5,663 nt of DNA from Acidobacteriota bacterium. Lineage in GTDB: Bacteria; Acidobacteriota; Vicinamibacteria; Marinacidobacterales; SMYC01. The notes below the pieces were generated by a model that ran no database searches, was not told the origin of the DNA, and was given only the letters and a program-made list of their open reading frames with translations. A program made the position numbers and the translations under genes. Numbering within the stretch: the first letter of the stretch is position 1; every line of letters begins with the position of its first letter. The stretch is taken from assembly GCA_030598165.1 (NCBI GenBank), contig JAUVQL010000076.1:1-5663 (forward strand), given 5' to 3'. Below, piece after piece: positions 1 through 5,663 of this stretch.

Positions 1-692
1 AAGGACTCGTCATGGGATTCCTCGGTCTGTTTGCACTTTATTCCGCCATCGATTCTCTGTTCCACGGTGGACGTCCCATTGCATCCCGCTGGGCCCTCAT
101 TTATGCCGTCTTCGTCGTCGCTGGTAGCTTCCTCATTGCCTGGGGACAGCGTCGCGCCGCAAATAAAAGCGGCTCCCCCCTGGTCGAAGTCGATGCCAAG
201 GGATGGGTCCTCGACGGCTTGATCACCTCCGCGGTTTGCATCGCATTCGCTATTCTAGTGCTCATCGAGAAAACGACTTGGTCCGTGTACACTCCCTACG
301 CCGATCCCCTCATTGTCATCTTGTTGGTGGTGTTCTCTGCCCCCATTCCAATAGCCATCGTTCGGAACAACATTAGAGAACTGCTCCTTGCGGCGCCGGA
401 CGCGGATTTTCAAGAGAAGGTTCGAGCAAAACTCAACAAAGCTACCCACGAACTACCTCTGGATCGAACCATCCTCCGGATGGTGAAGGTGGGGCGGCAC
501 TCTTATTTACACGTCTACATGGTGGTTGCCGAGTCCGACCGCGGAGCCAACATCAACGATTTGGATGACGTCCGGGAACGTATCGCCACCGAGCTTGCTG
601 GTGCGTTGCCGGGCCTCACCGTTGATGTCATCTTTACCGGCAGTGAGAAATGGGCAAACCCGTTGGAGCCGTCCGAGACAAGGAATTCATGA
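1..692 (+). CDS. Cation diffusion facilitator (CDF) family transporter, 5' end missing
   Basis: Inner-membrane divalent cation/proton antiporter of the CDF family, exporting metal ions from the cytoplasm; the metal cannot be told from sequence. The frame is open to the left edge (codons before ATG 12 read G-L-V), so ATG 12 is an internal Met in the middle of a membrane helix and the first helices lie outside the window. Counting from that Met: the rest of one helix (about 1-17), helices at about 27-44, 68-86 and 94-116, then a cytoplasmic alpha/beta domain (about 130-215) with GRHSYLHVYMVV and a DVIFTG..KW ending, typical of one CDF subgroup. The usual HxxxD metal-ligand pair of the fifth helix reads DAKGWVLDG (61-69): the Asp is kept and the His position appears to be Gly, by eye alignment. 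It is followed 40 bases later by a co-directional gene. Family call is firm; substrate is unknown. Confidence 0.85.
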   Translation, partial: GLVMGFLGLFALYSAIDSLFHGGRPIASRWALIYAVFVVAGSFLIAWGQRRAANKSGSPLVEVDAKGWVLDGLITSAVCIAFAILVLIEKTTWSVYTPYADPLIVILLVVFSAPIPIAIVRNNIRELLLAAPDADFQEKVRAKLNKATHELPLDRTILRMVKVGRHSYLHVYMVVAESDRGANINDLDDVRERIATELAGALPGLTVDVIFTGSEKWANPLEPSETRNS

Positions 693-722
693 ACTCAAGA
701 AATCAGGAATTCAAGAAGTCTT
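691..722 (+). repeat. Imperfect 16-bp tandem duplication in the intergenic gap
   Basis: GAACTCAAGAAATC (691-704) recurs 16 bases later as GAATTCAAGAAGTC (707-720), 12 of 14 bases identical. The pair fills most of the gap between the CDF stop (690-692) and the next start (733). AGGAATTCA is also repeated at 681-689 and 705-713. It looks like a small local duplication; no function can be assigned. Confidence 0.45.
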
Positions 723-732
723 CTACTAGTTT

Positions 733-1206
733 ATGCTGAGAGCAAACATCATCTTACCTCTCCTCCTCCTGAACACGGGCCCTATTTATGCCAAAAATAC
801 GGCATTCCAACAGGAACAAGAACAGAAGCAGGAGGAGAAAAAGGAAGAGGAAGAACAAAAGCCTAAGACCTTTGTGTTCTCCTTTACCTACGCCGATCAT
901 AGAAACCACGACACCAGTGACCTCGACACCTATATCGAGGCCAAAGCCTTCGAGCTCTACGCGCGCTATACCTTCAAGAAGCGATATCGAGTCGTCGCGG
1001 GCATGAACTATCTCGAGCAAAAAAATCCCGACGCAATTCCATTCAACATTAGAATGGGTTTGTTCGATTTCGTATACGCCATCCGTGACTTGACCTTCCG
1101 CAGCGTCTTATTTGCCGAATTCATCTTGGACAAGAGCCGCCGGTCCGACGGCGAAAACTACAACAACGTCTTCGTCGTGGGATTCCGGTACGCTTTCCAA
1201 ATCTAG
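733..1206 (+). CDS. Small secreted outer-membrane beta-barrel-like protein (porin C-terminal-like)
   Basis: 157 residues. Residues 1-20 form a signal peptide (MLRANII, a leucine run, likely cleavage after I-Y-A). Residues 26-45 are an almost pure Gln/Glu/Lys tract. Residues 46-157 alternate polar and aromatic/aliphatic residues in about six predicted beta strands (roughly 46-58, 72-83, 85-96, 104-117, 121-134, 145-157), ending R-Y-A-F-Q-I. The block FNIRMGLFDF...DKSRRSDGENYNNVFVVGFRYAF resembles the last strands of porins, where a D-SRxxDG-type loop precedes a final strand ending in Phe. Typical porins are 300-400 residues, so this is either a small barrel, a subunit of an oligomeric barrel, or a remnant of a larger porin. 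ATG 733 is chosen because it gives the signal peptide; no good Shine-Dalgarno sequence precedes it. The GT87 gene follows after 7 bases. Being a real secreted protein is likely; its function is unknown. Confidence 0.7.
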   Translation: MLRANIILPLLLLNTGPIYAKNTAFQQEQEQKQEEKKEEEEQKPKTFVFSFTYADHRNHDTSDLDTYIEAKAFELYARYTFKKRYRVVAGMNYLEQKNPDAIPFNIRMGLFDFVYAIRDLTFRSVLFAEFILDKSRRSDGENYNNVFVVGFRYAFQI

Positions 1207-1216
1207 AGGGAACGTG
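1205..1216 (+). promoter_or_regulatory. Ribosome binding site and GTG start of the GT87 gene
   Basis: AGAGGG (1205-1210) overlaps the preceding TAG stop (1204-1206) and lies 3 bases before GTG 1214. The reading frame is open further back, to an ATG at 1112, but that would give 34 extra Ser/Thr-rich residues that are simply the barrel gene read in another frame. GTG 1214 yields a normal Lys-Lys then membrane-helix N-terminus. Stop-start proximity suggests translational coupling to the upstream gene. The spacing is a little short. Confidence 0.6.
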
Positions 1217-2356
1217 ACGAAGAAAACGCTCCTGTGGGTCGTCTTGGTCTCCGTTTGTTTCTCGGCCATCTACCTCATTCGAATCCGCAAGGACATGGTG
1301 GACTTCCGAGTCAACTACAAAGCCGGGGAACGACTCCGTAGCGGCGAAGATCTCTACCCGACCACGGACGGCCACTTCATGTTCAAGTACCTCCCCTCTT
1401 CAGCGCTTCTATACGTTCCTTTTTCCTATCTTCCTCTGGAAGGCGCCAAGGCCGCTTGGTACTCCTTGACGGTCGTCTGCTCCCTGTTTCTTTTCTACTT
1501 GTCCTACAAGATGGTGGGATGGGGAGAGCGCCGTTCCGCGCTTTGGATGATTTGGCCTCCGTTGATCCTCGCCAGATTCTTCTTTAGGGAAATGAAGCTT
1601 GGCCAGATCAACACGATCGTGACGGCCCTAATGCTGATGATGATCTGGTACTTGATGGATGAAAGGAAAAAGTCAGGCAAGGAAATTCTACCGGGCATCT
1701 TCTGGGGACTTGCGACCGCATTGAAGCCTTATGCGTTGGTCTTCTTTCCTTATTTCATCGTAAAAAGAAACTGGAAGAGTTTGGCCGTCGGACTCATCGT
1801 TATCGGTGCAGCCCTTCTAGCTCCTTCGGTCTATTACGGAGTCGAAGGGAATTTCCAACTGCACCGCGATTGGGCCTCGACGCTCTCCCAGTCGACCCCA
1901 TCGCTTTTCAACTCGGCTGACAACGTCTCCATCATCGGCTTCTTGGCGAAGTGGACGGGGGATCAAGGTTTGTCATTTTGGATGTACCTCTTCGCCGTTG
2001 CTGCGCTCGCCTTCCTCGTGCTGGGGTTGATCGTGAAGGGACGCCAGACACCGAACGCGGCGGTTTTTGAGGGCGCCATTTTGCTCGTCTCGATTCCTCT
2101 CGTGTCTCCCATGGGCTGGGACTATTCGCTCTTGATGTCGGTAATGGGCGTCAGCCTACTCGTGGTTCACTTTTCAGACTTCAGCAAATTCTGGCGAGTC
2201 GTTCTCATCGTCAACTTCTGCATCATCGCGCTTTCGATTTACGACCTCATCGGAAGGCAGATCTACGGAGCCTTCATGATGTGGTCAGTCCTCACCGTGT
2301 GCTTTCTCGTCGTTTTGGGTTACTTGGCGGTCCTTAGATTCAGGAACTTGGCCTAA
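1214..2356 (+). CDS. GT87 (DUF2029, PimE-like) membrane glycosyltransferase
   Basis: A polytopic inner-membrane GT-C fold protein of 380 residues, expected to move a sugar from a polyprenyl-phosphate donor to an acceptor outside the cytoplasm. Family hallmarks, numbered from GTG: first helix about 5-22; D30-F31 just after it, the place of the essential Asp of mycobacterial PimE; G44-E-D-L-Y48; K58-Y-L-P61; G130-Q-I-N133; the G165-L-A-T-A-L-K-P-Y173 segment; N233-S-A-D-N237; and S298-P-M-G-W-D-Y304. About ten hydrophobic helices are visible and the length is usual for the family. The acceptor and sugar are not predictable. It is third in a rightward run of genes and ends in a 4-base tail-to-tail overlap with a second glycosyltransferase on the other strand. 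The family assignment is strong; any biological pathway (glycolipid, polysaccharide or protein glycosylation) is inference. Confidence 0.87.
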   Translation: MTKKTLLWVVLVSVCFSAIYLIRIRKDMVDFRVNYKAGERLRSGEDLYPTTDGHFMFKYLPSSALLYVPFSYLPLEGAKAAWYSLTVVCSLFLFYLSYKMVGWGERRSALWMIWPPLILARFFFREMKLGQINTIVTALMLMMIWYLMDERKKSGKEILPGIFWGLATALKPYALVFFPYFIVKRNWKSLAVGLIVIGAALLAPSVYYGVEGNFQLHRDWASTLSQSTPSLFNSADNVSIIGFLAKWTGDQGLSFWMYLFAVAALAFLVLGLIVKGRQTPNAAVFEGAILLVSIPLVSPMGWDYSLLMSVMGVSLLVVHFSDFSKFWRVVLIVNFCIIALSIYDLIGRQIYGAFMMWSVLTVCFLVVLGYLAVLRFRNLA

Positions 2357-4053
2357 CGAGGTGAGACGACGTCGCCCTGTTCGCGTCGATCCGTTTGACG
2401 GCGAACGATGAGCTCCTGTTGGATGAGGAGGGCGAGCTCTCTCTTCAGAACGATCCTCGACAACTCCTCTAAAGGTTGCCGTGTTCTCAAATCCAATCGC
2501 CTCGCAAAGATTCGGTAAGGACCTTCGACCGGTTGTCCGAAGCCGCGGTGCACGGTTACATACTTCCGGGAACCGAGGAGTTTGTTCAAATACTCCACGT
2601 CGTCCGGCTCGTAACCCTCGATTCGAGACGACGGCAGAAGGAACCGATGGCGTTCATATTTAGCGATGAAATTTGATGGCACGTAAATCGTTTTTCCTTT
2701 CAGAAGGTCGGCCCGGGCCGAGGAGAAACGGCCCCGAGGACCGTCGAAAGGCGCGAGGAAGCACGTCAAGGAGAGAGAGGTCAAGAGGACGGCAGCGGGA
2801 AATGTGTAAGGCGACAAGCGGTTATAGAGATAGCCCAGCGCCGAAATTAAGAGCCCAAGAGCAGGAAGAACGAGGTGCCACATACGGTACCCTCCCACTT
2901 GCTGCGATATGTCGAACATCAGGCGGTAGAGCAACAGCAAGCCGAGAACGAGCGGCACTTGAAAGAGGACGAACCATCTCCGAGGGATCTCCTTCCAATG
3001 AAGCGCAAGGAGCACAGCCAGTACCGGTGTCACTGGAAGCAGATAGTTCTCCTGACGTTGGCTCGGGAAGGTGTACACGACGAGAAACGAGAGCGTGATA
3101 ATCCAGAGCCATCGTTCTTCGGCTGAGAGACCCTTTCGTCGTCTCGAAGCCTGAACAAGAACGAACAATAAGGGCAGAGCCAAGAGACCCGCGCTGGCAA
3201 ACGGTGCCAGCCAAATACGGTAGACCGCGTAGGGGCCTGTGACGAGGCCGCTGAAATAGCCCTCACCTCCGAGTTTGCCCACGTTTTCCTCGAGAACGAA
3301 CTGCCGAAGAACGGAGCCTGGGTCTGGATCCAAGGCGGGCCAAAGCGCAAACGAGACAAGGGCCACCAGACCGAGAGTAGCAATCTTGATGGCGTCTTTT
3401 CTTAAAAAAGACACGAAGTCCCAACGGCGTTCGACGAGAAACAGCCAAATAAAACTGAAACCCACCGGCACCACGAGCACGAATGACTTGAAGAGGCACG
3501 CGATGCCCAGCAGCAATCCTTGAATTCCCCAGAAACGTAGTCCCCATTGGTCGACTCGGTTCCGAAATCCGACGTAGAGAGCAAAAGGGAGGAAGACGAA
3601 GAGGGTCTCGGGTAAATTGGTCAAGAATGGGCGGCCGTATTGGAACGTGGATCGGAATCCCAGGAATAGTAGCGCTCCCAAAAAGCCACATTCTGTGTCA
3701 CCCGTAACACGACGAGCCAACCAGAAAACGAGTCCGGCTGTGAGGAATGTGATGCAAACGATGGGCAGCCTCAAGCGGAACAAAGTCCAATTCTGAGCCC
3801 AATTCGTCGAGACCATTCCCAGCCAAAACAAAAAAGGTGGTTTGGTGTTCTCGAGTCCCGGTGCGGTTCGAAGCGGCAACCACTGGCCGCTCTCGGCGGT
3901 CAACCGTACGATTTGGATATAAGGAGACTCGTCCCCAATCCGAGGGCTGTAAAATCCATCGAAGTGATAAATATAGGCAAAAATGGCGAGAGCCAATATG
4001 CCTGGCCACCAGACGCGGGTGCGGAATCGAGAGTCGAGAAGCTTATTGAACAT
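2353..4053 (-). CDS. ArnT/PMT-like glycosyltransferase (GT39/GT83 family, PMT_2 type)
   Basis: A 566-residue GT-C membrane enzyme of the family that includes ArnT (lipid A aminoarabinose transfer) and protein O-mannosyltransferases; it should use a polyprenyl-phosphate sugar on the periplasmic side. Visible landmarks: first helix about 15-30; G40-D41-E42-S then Tyr45, matching the catalytic Asp-Glu loop; N69-T-K-P-P-F-L-F-W77, the ArnT-type KPP loop; F252-V-L-E-E-N plus G263-E-G-Y-F-S around 252-268; and S331-Q-R-Q-E-N-Y-L-L-P-V-T-P343, the usual YLLP..P helix. Around ten or more further helices run to about 433, followed by a soluble C-terminal domain (about 440-566) rich in Arg and Glu. ATG 4053 is the first possible start because an in-frame TGA lies two codons upstream; no strong Shine-Dalgarno precedes it. 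It could modify lipid A, a polysaccharide or proteins; the target is not determined. It faces the GT87 gene and diverges from the sigma gene. Confidence 0.87.
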   Translation of the reverse strand: MFNKLLDSRFRTRVWWPGILALAIFAYIYHFDGFYSPRIGDESPYIQIVRLTAESGQWLPLRTAPGLENTKPPFLFWLGMVSTNWAQNWTLFRLRLPIVCITFLTAGLVFWLARRVTGDTECGFLGALLFLGFRSTFQYGRPFLTNLPETLFVFLPFALYVGFRNRVDQWGLRFWGIQGLLLGIACLFKSFVLVVPVGFSFIWLFLVERRWDFVSFLRKDAIKIATLGLVALVSFALWPALDPDPGSVLRQFVLEENVGKLGGEGYFSGLVTGPYAVYRIWLAPFASAGLLALPLLFVLVQASRRRKGLSAEERWLWIITLSFLVVYTFPSQRQENYLLPVTPVLAVLLALHWKEIPRRWFVLFQVPLVLGLLLLYRLMFDISQQVGGYRMWHLVLPALGLLISALGYLYNRLSPYTFPAAVLLTSLSLTCFLAPFDGPRGRFSSARADLLKGKTIYVPSNFIAKYERHRFLLPSSRIEGYEPDDVEYLNKLLGSRKYVTVHRGFGQPVEGPYRIFARRLDLRTRQPLEELSRIVLKRELALLIQQELIVRRQTDRREQGDVVSPR

Positions 4054-4093
4054 CGTTCAAGCATCAAAGCCAGGGGGCGGAATCTTAACAGTA

Positions 4094-4123
4094 ATTTAAC
4101 AATGGCCGTGTCATCACAAACAA
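4094..4123 (-). promoter_or_regulatory. Weak candidate promoter for the ArnT-like gene
   Basis: Read leftward, TTGTTT (4123-4118) and TTAAAT (4099-4094) are separated by 18 bases, giving a poor -35 and a 4-of-6 -10, with transcription expected to begin about 35 bases before ATG 4053. A better isolated -10, TATAAG (4147-4142), has no matching -35. This is a guess from position and consensus only. Confidence 0.2.
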
Positions 4124-4180
4124 CTTGCTTGGTTAGAACGACTTATACACCCTCCCCTTAACAAAAAAACCTTCAAAGAC

Positions 4181-4213
4181 CGTCAATATTGACAGGCACT
4201 GTCAGTTTTGACA
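4181..4213. promoter_or_regulatory. Tandem TGTCA-N4-TGACA dyads, probable regulator binding site
   Basis: Copy 1 is CGTCA-ATAT-TGACA (4181-4194), containing the perfect 12-base palindrome GTCAATATTGAC. Copy 2 is TGTCA-GTTT-TGACA (4200-4213) with perfect 5-base arms. Centres are 19 bases apart. Copy 2 ends in TTGACA, a consensus -35 hexamer, so a bound protein would be expected to affect sigma gene transcription; the site also lies upstream of the divergent glycosyltransferase gene. The 5-4-5 arm spacing is the one used by FNR-type regulators, though the arm sequence differs from FNR; MarR- or TetR-type proteins are equally possible. The regulator is unidentified. Confidence 0.55.
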
Positions 4214-4240
4214 ACTAGCGCGAAGGCGCCTAGCTATGAA
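4208..4240 (+). promoter_or_regulatory. Candidate promoter of the sigma factor gene
   Basis: A perfect -35 TTGACA lies at 4208-4213. The best -10 is less clear: TATGAA (4235-4240, 4 of 6 matches) follows after a long 21-base spacer, while the 17-base position holds TAGCTA (4231-4236), a poor match. A hairpin sequence sits in the spacer. A suboptimal spacer and -10 fit a promoter that needs an activator or an alternative sigma factor. The leader would be about 80 bases. Confidence 0.35.
4215..4233. repeat. Inverted repeat between -35 and -10 of the sigma promoter
   Basis: CTAGCGC and GCG(C)CTAG flank a GAAG loop, giving seven base pairs with one bulged C. It has no T-run after it, so it does not look like a terminator, and as it lies upstream of the predicted start it would not be in that transcript. 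It may be an operator half or chance. Confidence 0.35.
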
Positions 4241-4309
4241 TAATCACTCTCGCGTTCCAGGCCGCCACCTTTTACGACAACAGAATAGGGATTTGATGTT
4301 GTAGTTCTT

Positions 4310-4318
4310 GGAGAAGGA
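4310..4318 (+). promoter_or_regulatory. Strong ribosome binding site for the sigma factor gene
   Basis: GGAGAAGGA ends 6 bases before ATG 4325 and fixes the sigma start. A weak inverted repeat, ACAACA (4277-4282) with TGTTGT (4297-4302), lies just upstream in the predicted leader but does not cover the site. Confidence 0.75.
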
Positions 4319-4324
4319 TTATAG

Positions 4325-5314
4325 ATGTTTGATATTCCGAGCCATGAATCCACGGCGGAGCTCGAGCTCCGTGAAGATCACTGGAAACAGAATGAGGAGC
4401 CCCCATACGAGGTCGAGATCGACTTTGCCTCTGGAATCGACACCTTGGGGCAGTACTTGAAGGAAACGCACCGCTATCCGCTTCTCAGCCGAGAGAGGGA
4501 ACAAAAGATTGCACGAGCTTTTCAGAAGTCCGAACGGCGCCTCGAGAAGAATGGTCCCGCATCCGATTTGCGCACGGCTCGCAAAGTGCTCGATAGGTCT
4601 CGCCAACAGATGATTGAAAGCAATCTCCGTTTGGTGGTCTCGATTGCCAAACGCTACAAGAATATGGGTCTCGAGTTGTCCGATCTCGTTCAAGAAGGCA
4701 ACATCGGTCTCATGCAAGCCGTCGAACGCTTCGACCCGAGGCGAAACCTCAAGTTCTCTACCTACGCGACATGGTGGGTCCGTCAGGCGGTCACTCGAGC
4801 TCTGTCACAGAAATCGAGAACCATCAAGGTCCCCATCAACAAAATAGAGCTCGCCCGCATCGCAACCAGAGCGCGGGGAAAGCTCCAGGAACAGCTACGT
4901 CGAGAACCGACATCGAAAGAGATTGCGAAAGCCGTAGGTGTCCCGTCGAAACAAGTCGAGGCCGCGCTGAAATCCATCCCACAATTAGAGTCCCTTGACG
5001 CACCGGCCGTTCAGGACGGCAGCAAGCGGTGGGAGCTTTGTGCCGACGAAAAGTCGGTATCACCTTGGGCTGGGGCGTTGGACCGTGACATGCAGGAGAA
5101 GGTACAAAAGGCTCTCGAAGTACTACCTGAGCGTCAACGCTTGATCATGCGAATGCGTTATGGGATCGGTTTCAGCACCGAGTACAACCTGGAGGAGATC
5201 GGCGAAGTCCTCAATCTAACCCGCGAGCGCGTACGTCAGCTCGAGCTCGAGTCGCTCCGTCGACTGCGGGCACTGGGGCAGCGTAGAGGCCTACAGAGTT
5301 ATCTGGAACCTTGA
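4325..5314 (+). CDS. RNA polymerase sigma-70 family factor, group 2 (RpoS-sized)
   Basis: Directs RNA polymerase to promoters. The 329 residues, close to E. coli RpoS in length, contain region 1.2 (about 37-70, [21 protein letters not shown]), a short non-conserved link, region 2 (93-165) with [30 protein letters not shown] and [18 protein letters not shown], region 3 (about 172-227) beginning after RTIKVP, and region 4 (about 262-317) ending in a helix-turn-helix [19 protein letters not shown]. The tandem Trp150-Trp151 and the following RQAVTR match the -10 contact segment of RpoD, and the TRERVRQ helix matches its -35 reader, so its promoters should resemble housekeeping ones. The large acidic region 1.1 and non-conserved insert of RpoD are absent, which argues for a non-essential alternative factor rather than the primary one. 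No anti-sigma gene is adjacent. Two dyads and a TTGACA lie upstream. Which stress or growth phase it serves is not shown. Confidence 0.93.
   Translation: MFDIPSHESTAELELREDHWKQNEEPPYEVEIDFASGIDTLGQYLKETHRYPLLSREREQKIARAFQKSERRLEKNGPASDLRTARKVLDRSRQQMIESNLRLVVSIAKRYKNMGLELSDLVQEGNIGLMQAVERFDPRRNLKFSTYATWWVRQAVTRALSQKSRTIKVPINKIELARIATRARGKLQEQLRREPTSKEIAKAVGVPSKQVEAALKSIPQLESLDAPAVQDGSKRWELCADEKSVSPWAGALDRDMQEKVQKALEVLPERQRLIMRMRYGIGFSTEYNLEEIGEVLNLTRERVRQLELESLRRLRALGQRRGLQSYLEP
4356..4371 (+). repeat. 16-base perfect palindrome in codons 11-16 of the sigma gene
   Basis: CGGAGCTCGAGCTCCG is its own reverse complement. In mRNA it could form a 6-bp GC-rich stem with a UCGA loop beginning 31 bases after the A of the start codon. 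It encodes part of the T-A-E-L-E-L-R segment, where alternating GAG and CTC codons favour such symmetry, so it may be a by-product of coding. Confidence 0.5.
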
Positions 5315-5358
5315 GGTCTCTTTCTTAATCCCCATTTCGCTAACCTACTTACTCAAGC

Positions 5359-5663
5359 CTACCTTGTCTCAACTCTTGCATCCGATACAGGAACCGCCGT
5401 GTGGACTCCACTAGACTCGAGCGGCTGATGTCCGCTGTATCGACGGAAGAAAATGAAGCCGAGGATCAAAGAAACGTACAAGTAGCCCACTGTCTTGAGG
5501 TGGAAGGCGCGTGCCCACTCGCCCCAGTTCTTGGGGACGAGGTCCGAATAGAAGAGGGGTACGAGCATCAAGGCGATACCCCAAAGTACCCAAAAGACGG
5601 TCGCCCGTTTCCTGTCTGATAGAGCTTCAATACCGATGAGAAAAATGCCAGCCACAGCAAGGA
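5359..5663 (-). CDS. Membrane protein of unknown function, C-terminal part only
   Basis: The leftward frame is open to the right edge, so the N-terminus is outside the window; an internal GTG at 5655 is unlikely to be the true start because it falls inside a hydrophobic stretch. About 101 residues are visible: the end of one helix (AVAGIFLIGIEAL), a helix ATVFWVLWGIALMLVPLFY, a short polar loop with PKNWGEWARAFH, a helix VGYLYVSLILGFIFF, then a roughly 30-residue polar tail after FFRRYSG. An alternating inside/outside topology with Arg-rich ends of helices fits an inner-membrane protein. I do not recognise the family. It converges on the sigma gene across 44 bases in which I see no intrinsic terminator. 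Confidence 0.65.
   Translation of the reverse strand, partial: LAVAGIFLIGIEALSDRKRATVFWVLWGIALMLVPLFYSDLVPKNWGEWARAFHLKTVGYLYVSLILGFIFFRRYSGHQPLESSGVHTAVPVSDARVETR

Noticed and set aside
1112..1213. Longer start (ATG 1112) for the GT87 gene
   Set aside because: The added residues are a Ser/Thr-rich reading of the barrel gene in another frame, without family similarity; GTG 1214 follows a purine-rich site and gives a normal membrane N-terminus.
2410..2440. GAGCTCCT...AGGAG...GAGCTC hairpin near the convergent stops as a terminator
   Set aside because: Lies inside the coding region of the ArnT-like gene, has a weak stem and no T-run on either strand.
2673..3098. Open frame of 141 residues on the + strand, antisense to the ArnT-like gene
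   Set aside because: Arg/Gly/Ser-rich composition without hydrophobic core or recognisable motif, lying entirely within a firmly identified gene on the other strand.
3263..3691. Leftward 142-residue open frame inside the ArnT-like gene
   Set aside because: It is a shifted frame of the real gene with low-complexity Arg/Pro/Ser content and no independent start signal.
4085..4163. Three TTAACA hexamers (4085, 4096, 4158) as an operator set
   Set aside because: Short AT-rich words in an AT-rich intergenic region; spacing is irregular (11 and 62 bases) and no dyad is formed.
5310..5357. CTTGAG/CTCAAG inverted repeat as a terminator between the sigma gene and the last gene
   Set aside because: Only six pairs with a 36-base loop and no T-run; chance is the simpler reading.
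1..5663. Mobile element, CRISPR array, toxin-antitoxin or defence system
   Set aside because: No transposase, integrase, regular spaced repeats, nuclease or paired small genes are present; all genes are envelope or transcription functions.

Overview
The window looks like ordinary chromosomal DNA of a Gram-negative bacterium. A probable outer-membrane beta-barrel protein, a cation efflux pump and lipid-linked-sugar glycosyltransferases all point to a two-membrane envelope. Base composition is moderate, GC being roughly half. The mix of a GT87 enzyme, an ArnT-like GT39/GT83 enzyme and a group 2 sigma factor would fit a Bdellovibrionota- or deltaproteobacteria-like genome, but that placement is an impression, not a demonstration. 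There are no tRNA or rRNA genes, insertion sequences, CRISPR arrays or phage genes.

Layout. Bases 1-2356 hold a rightward run of three genes: the 3' part of a cation diffusion facilitator transporter (cut by the left edge), a small secreted beta-barrel-like protein of 157 residues, and a GT87 (DUF2029) membrane glycosyltransferase starting at GTG 1214. Gaps are 40 and 7 bases, so they may be one operon. Bases 2353-4053 carry a leftward ArnT/PMT-like glycosyltransferase whose stop codon overlaps the GT87 stop tail-to-tail. Bases 4054-4324 are a divergent control region with two copies of a TGTCA-N4-TGACA dyad, the second covering a TTGACA -35 box. Bases 4325-5314 encode a 329-residue sigma-70 family factor of RpoS-like size. 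Bases 5359-5663 hold the C-terminal part of a leftward membrane protein cut by the right edge.

How the genes relate. The two glycosyltransferases probably both transfer sugars from polyprenyl-phosphate donors on the outer face of the inner membrane, so a shared envelope-glycan role is reasonable but unproven. The sigma factor has its own well-formed ribosome binding site and a candidate operator, which suggests regulated expression of an alternative sigma factor. No clear new multi-gene system is visible. The items most worth checking are the tandem dyads upstream of the sigma gene, the unusually short barrel protein, and the facing glycosyltransferase pair.
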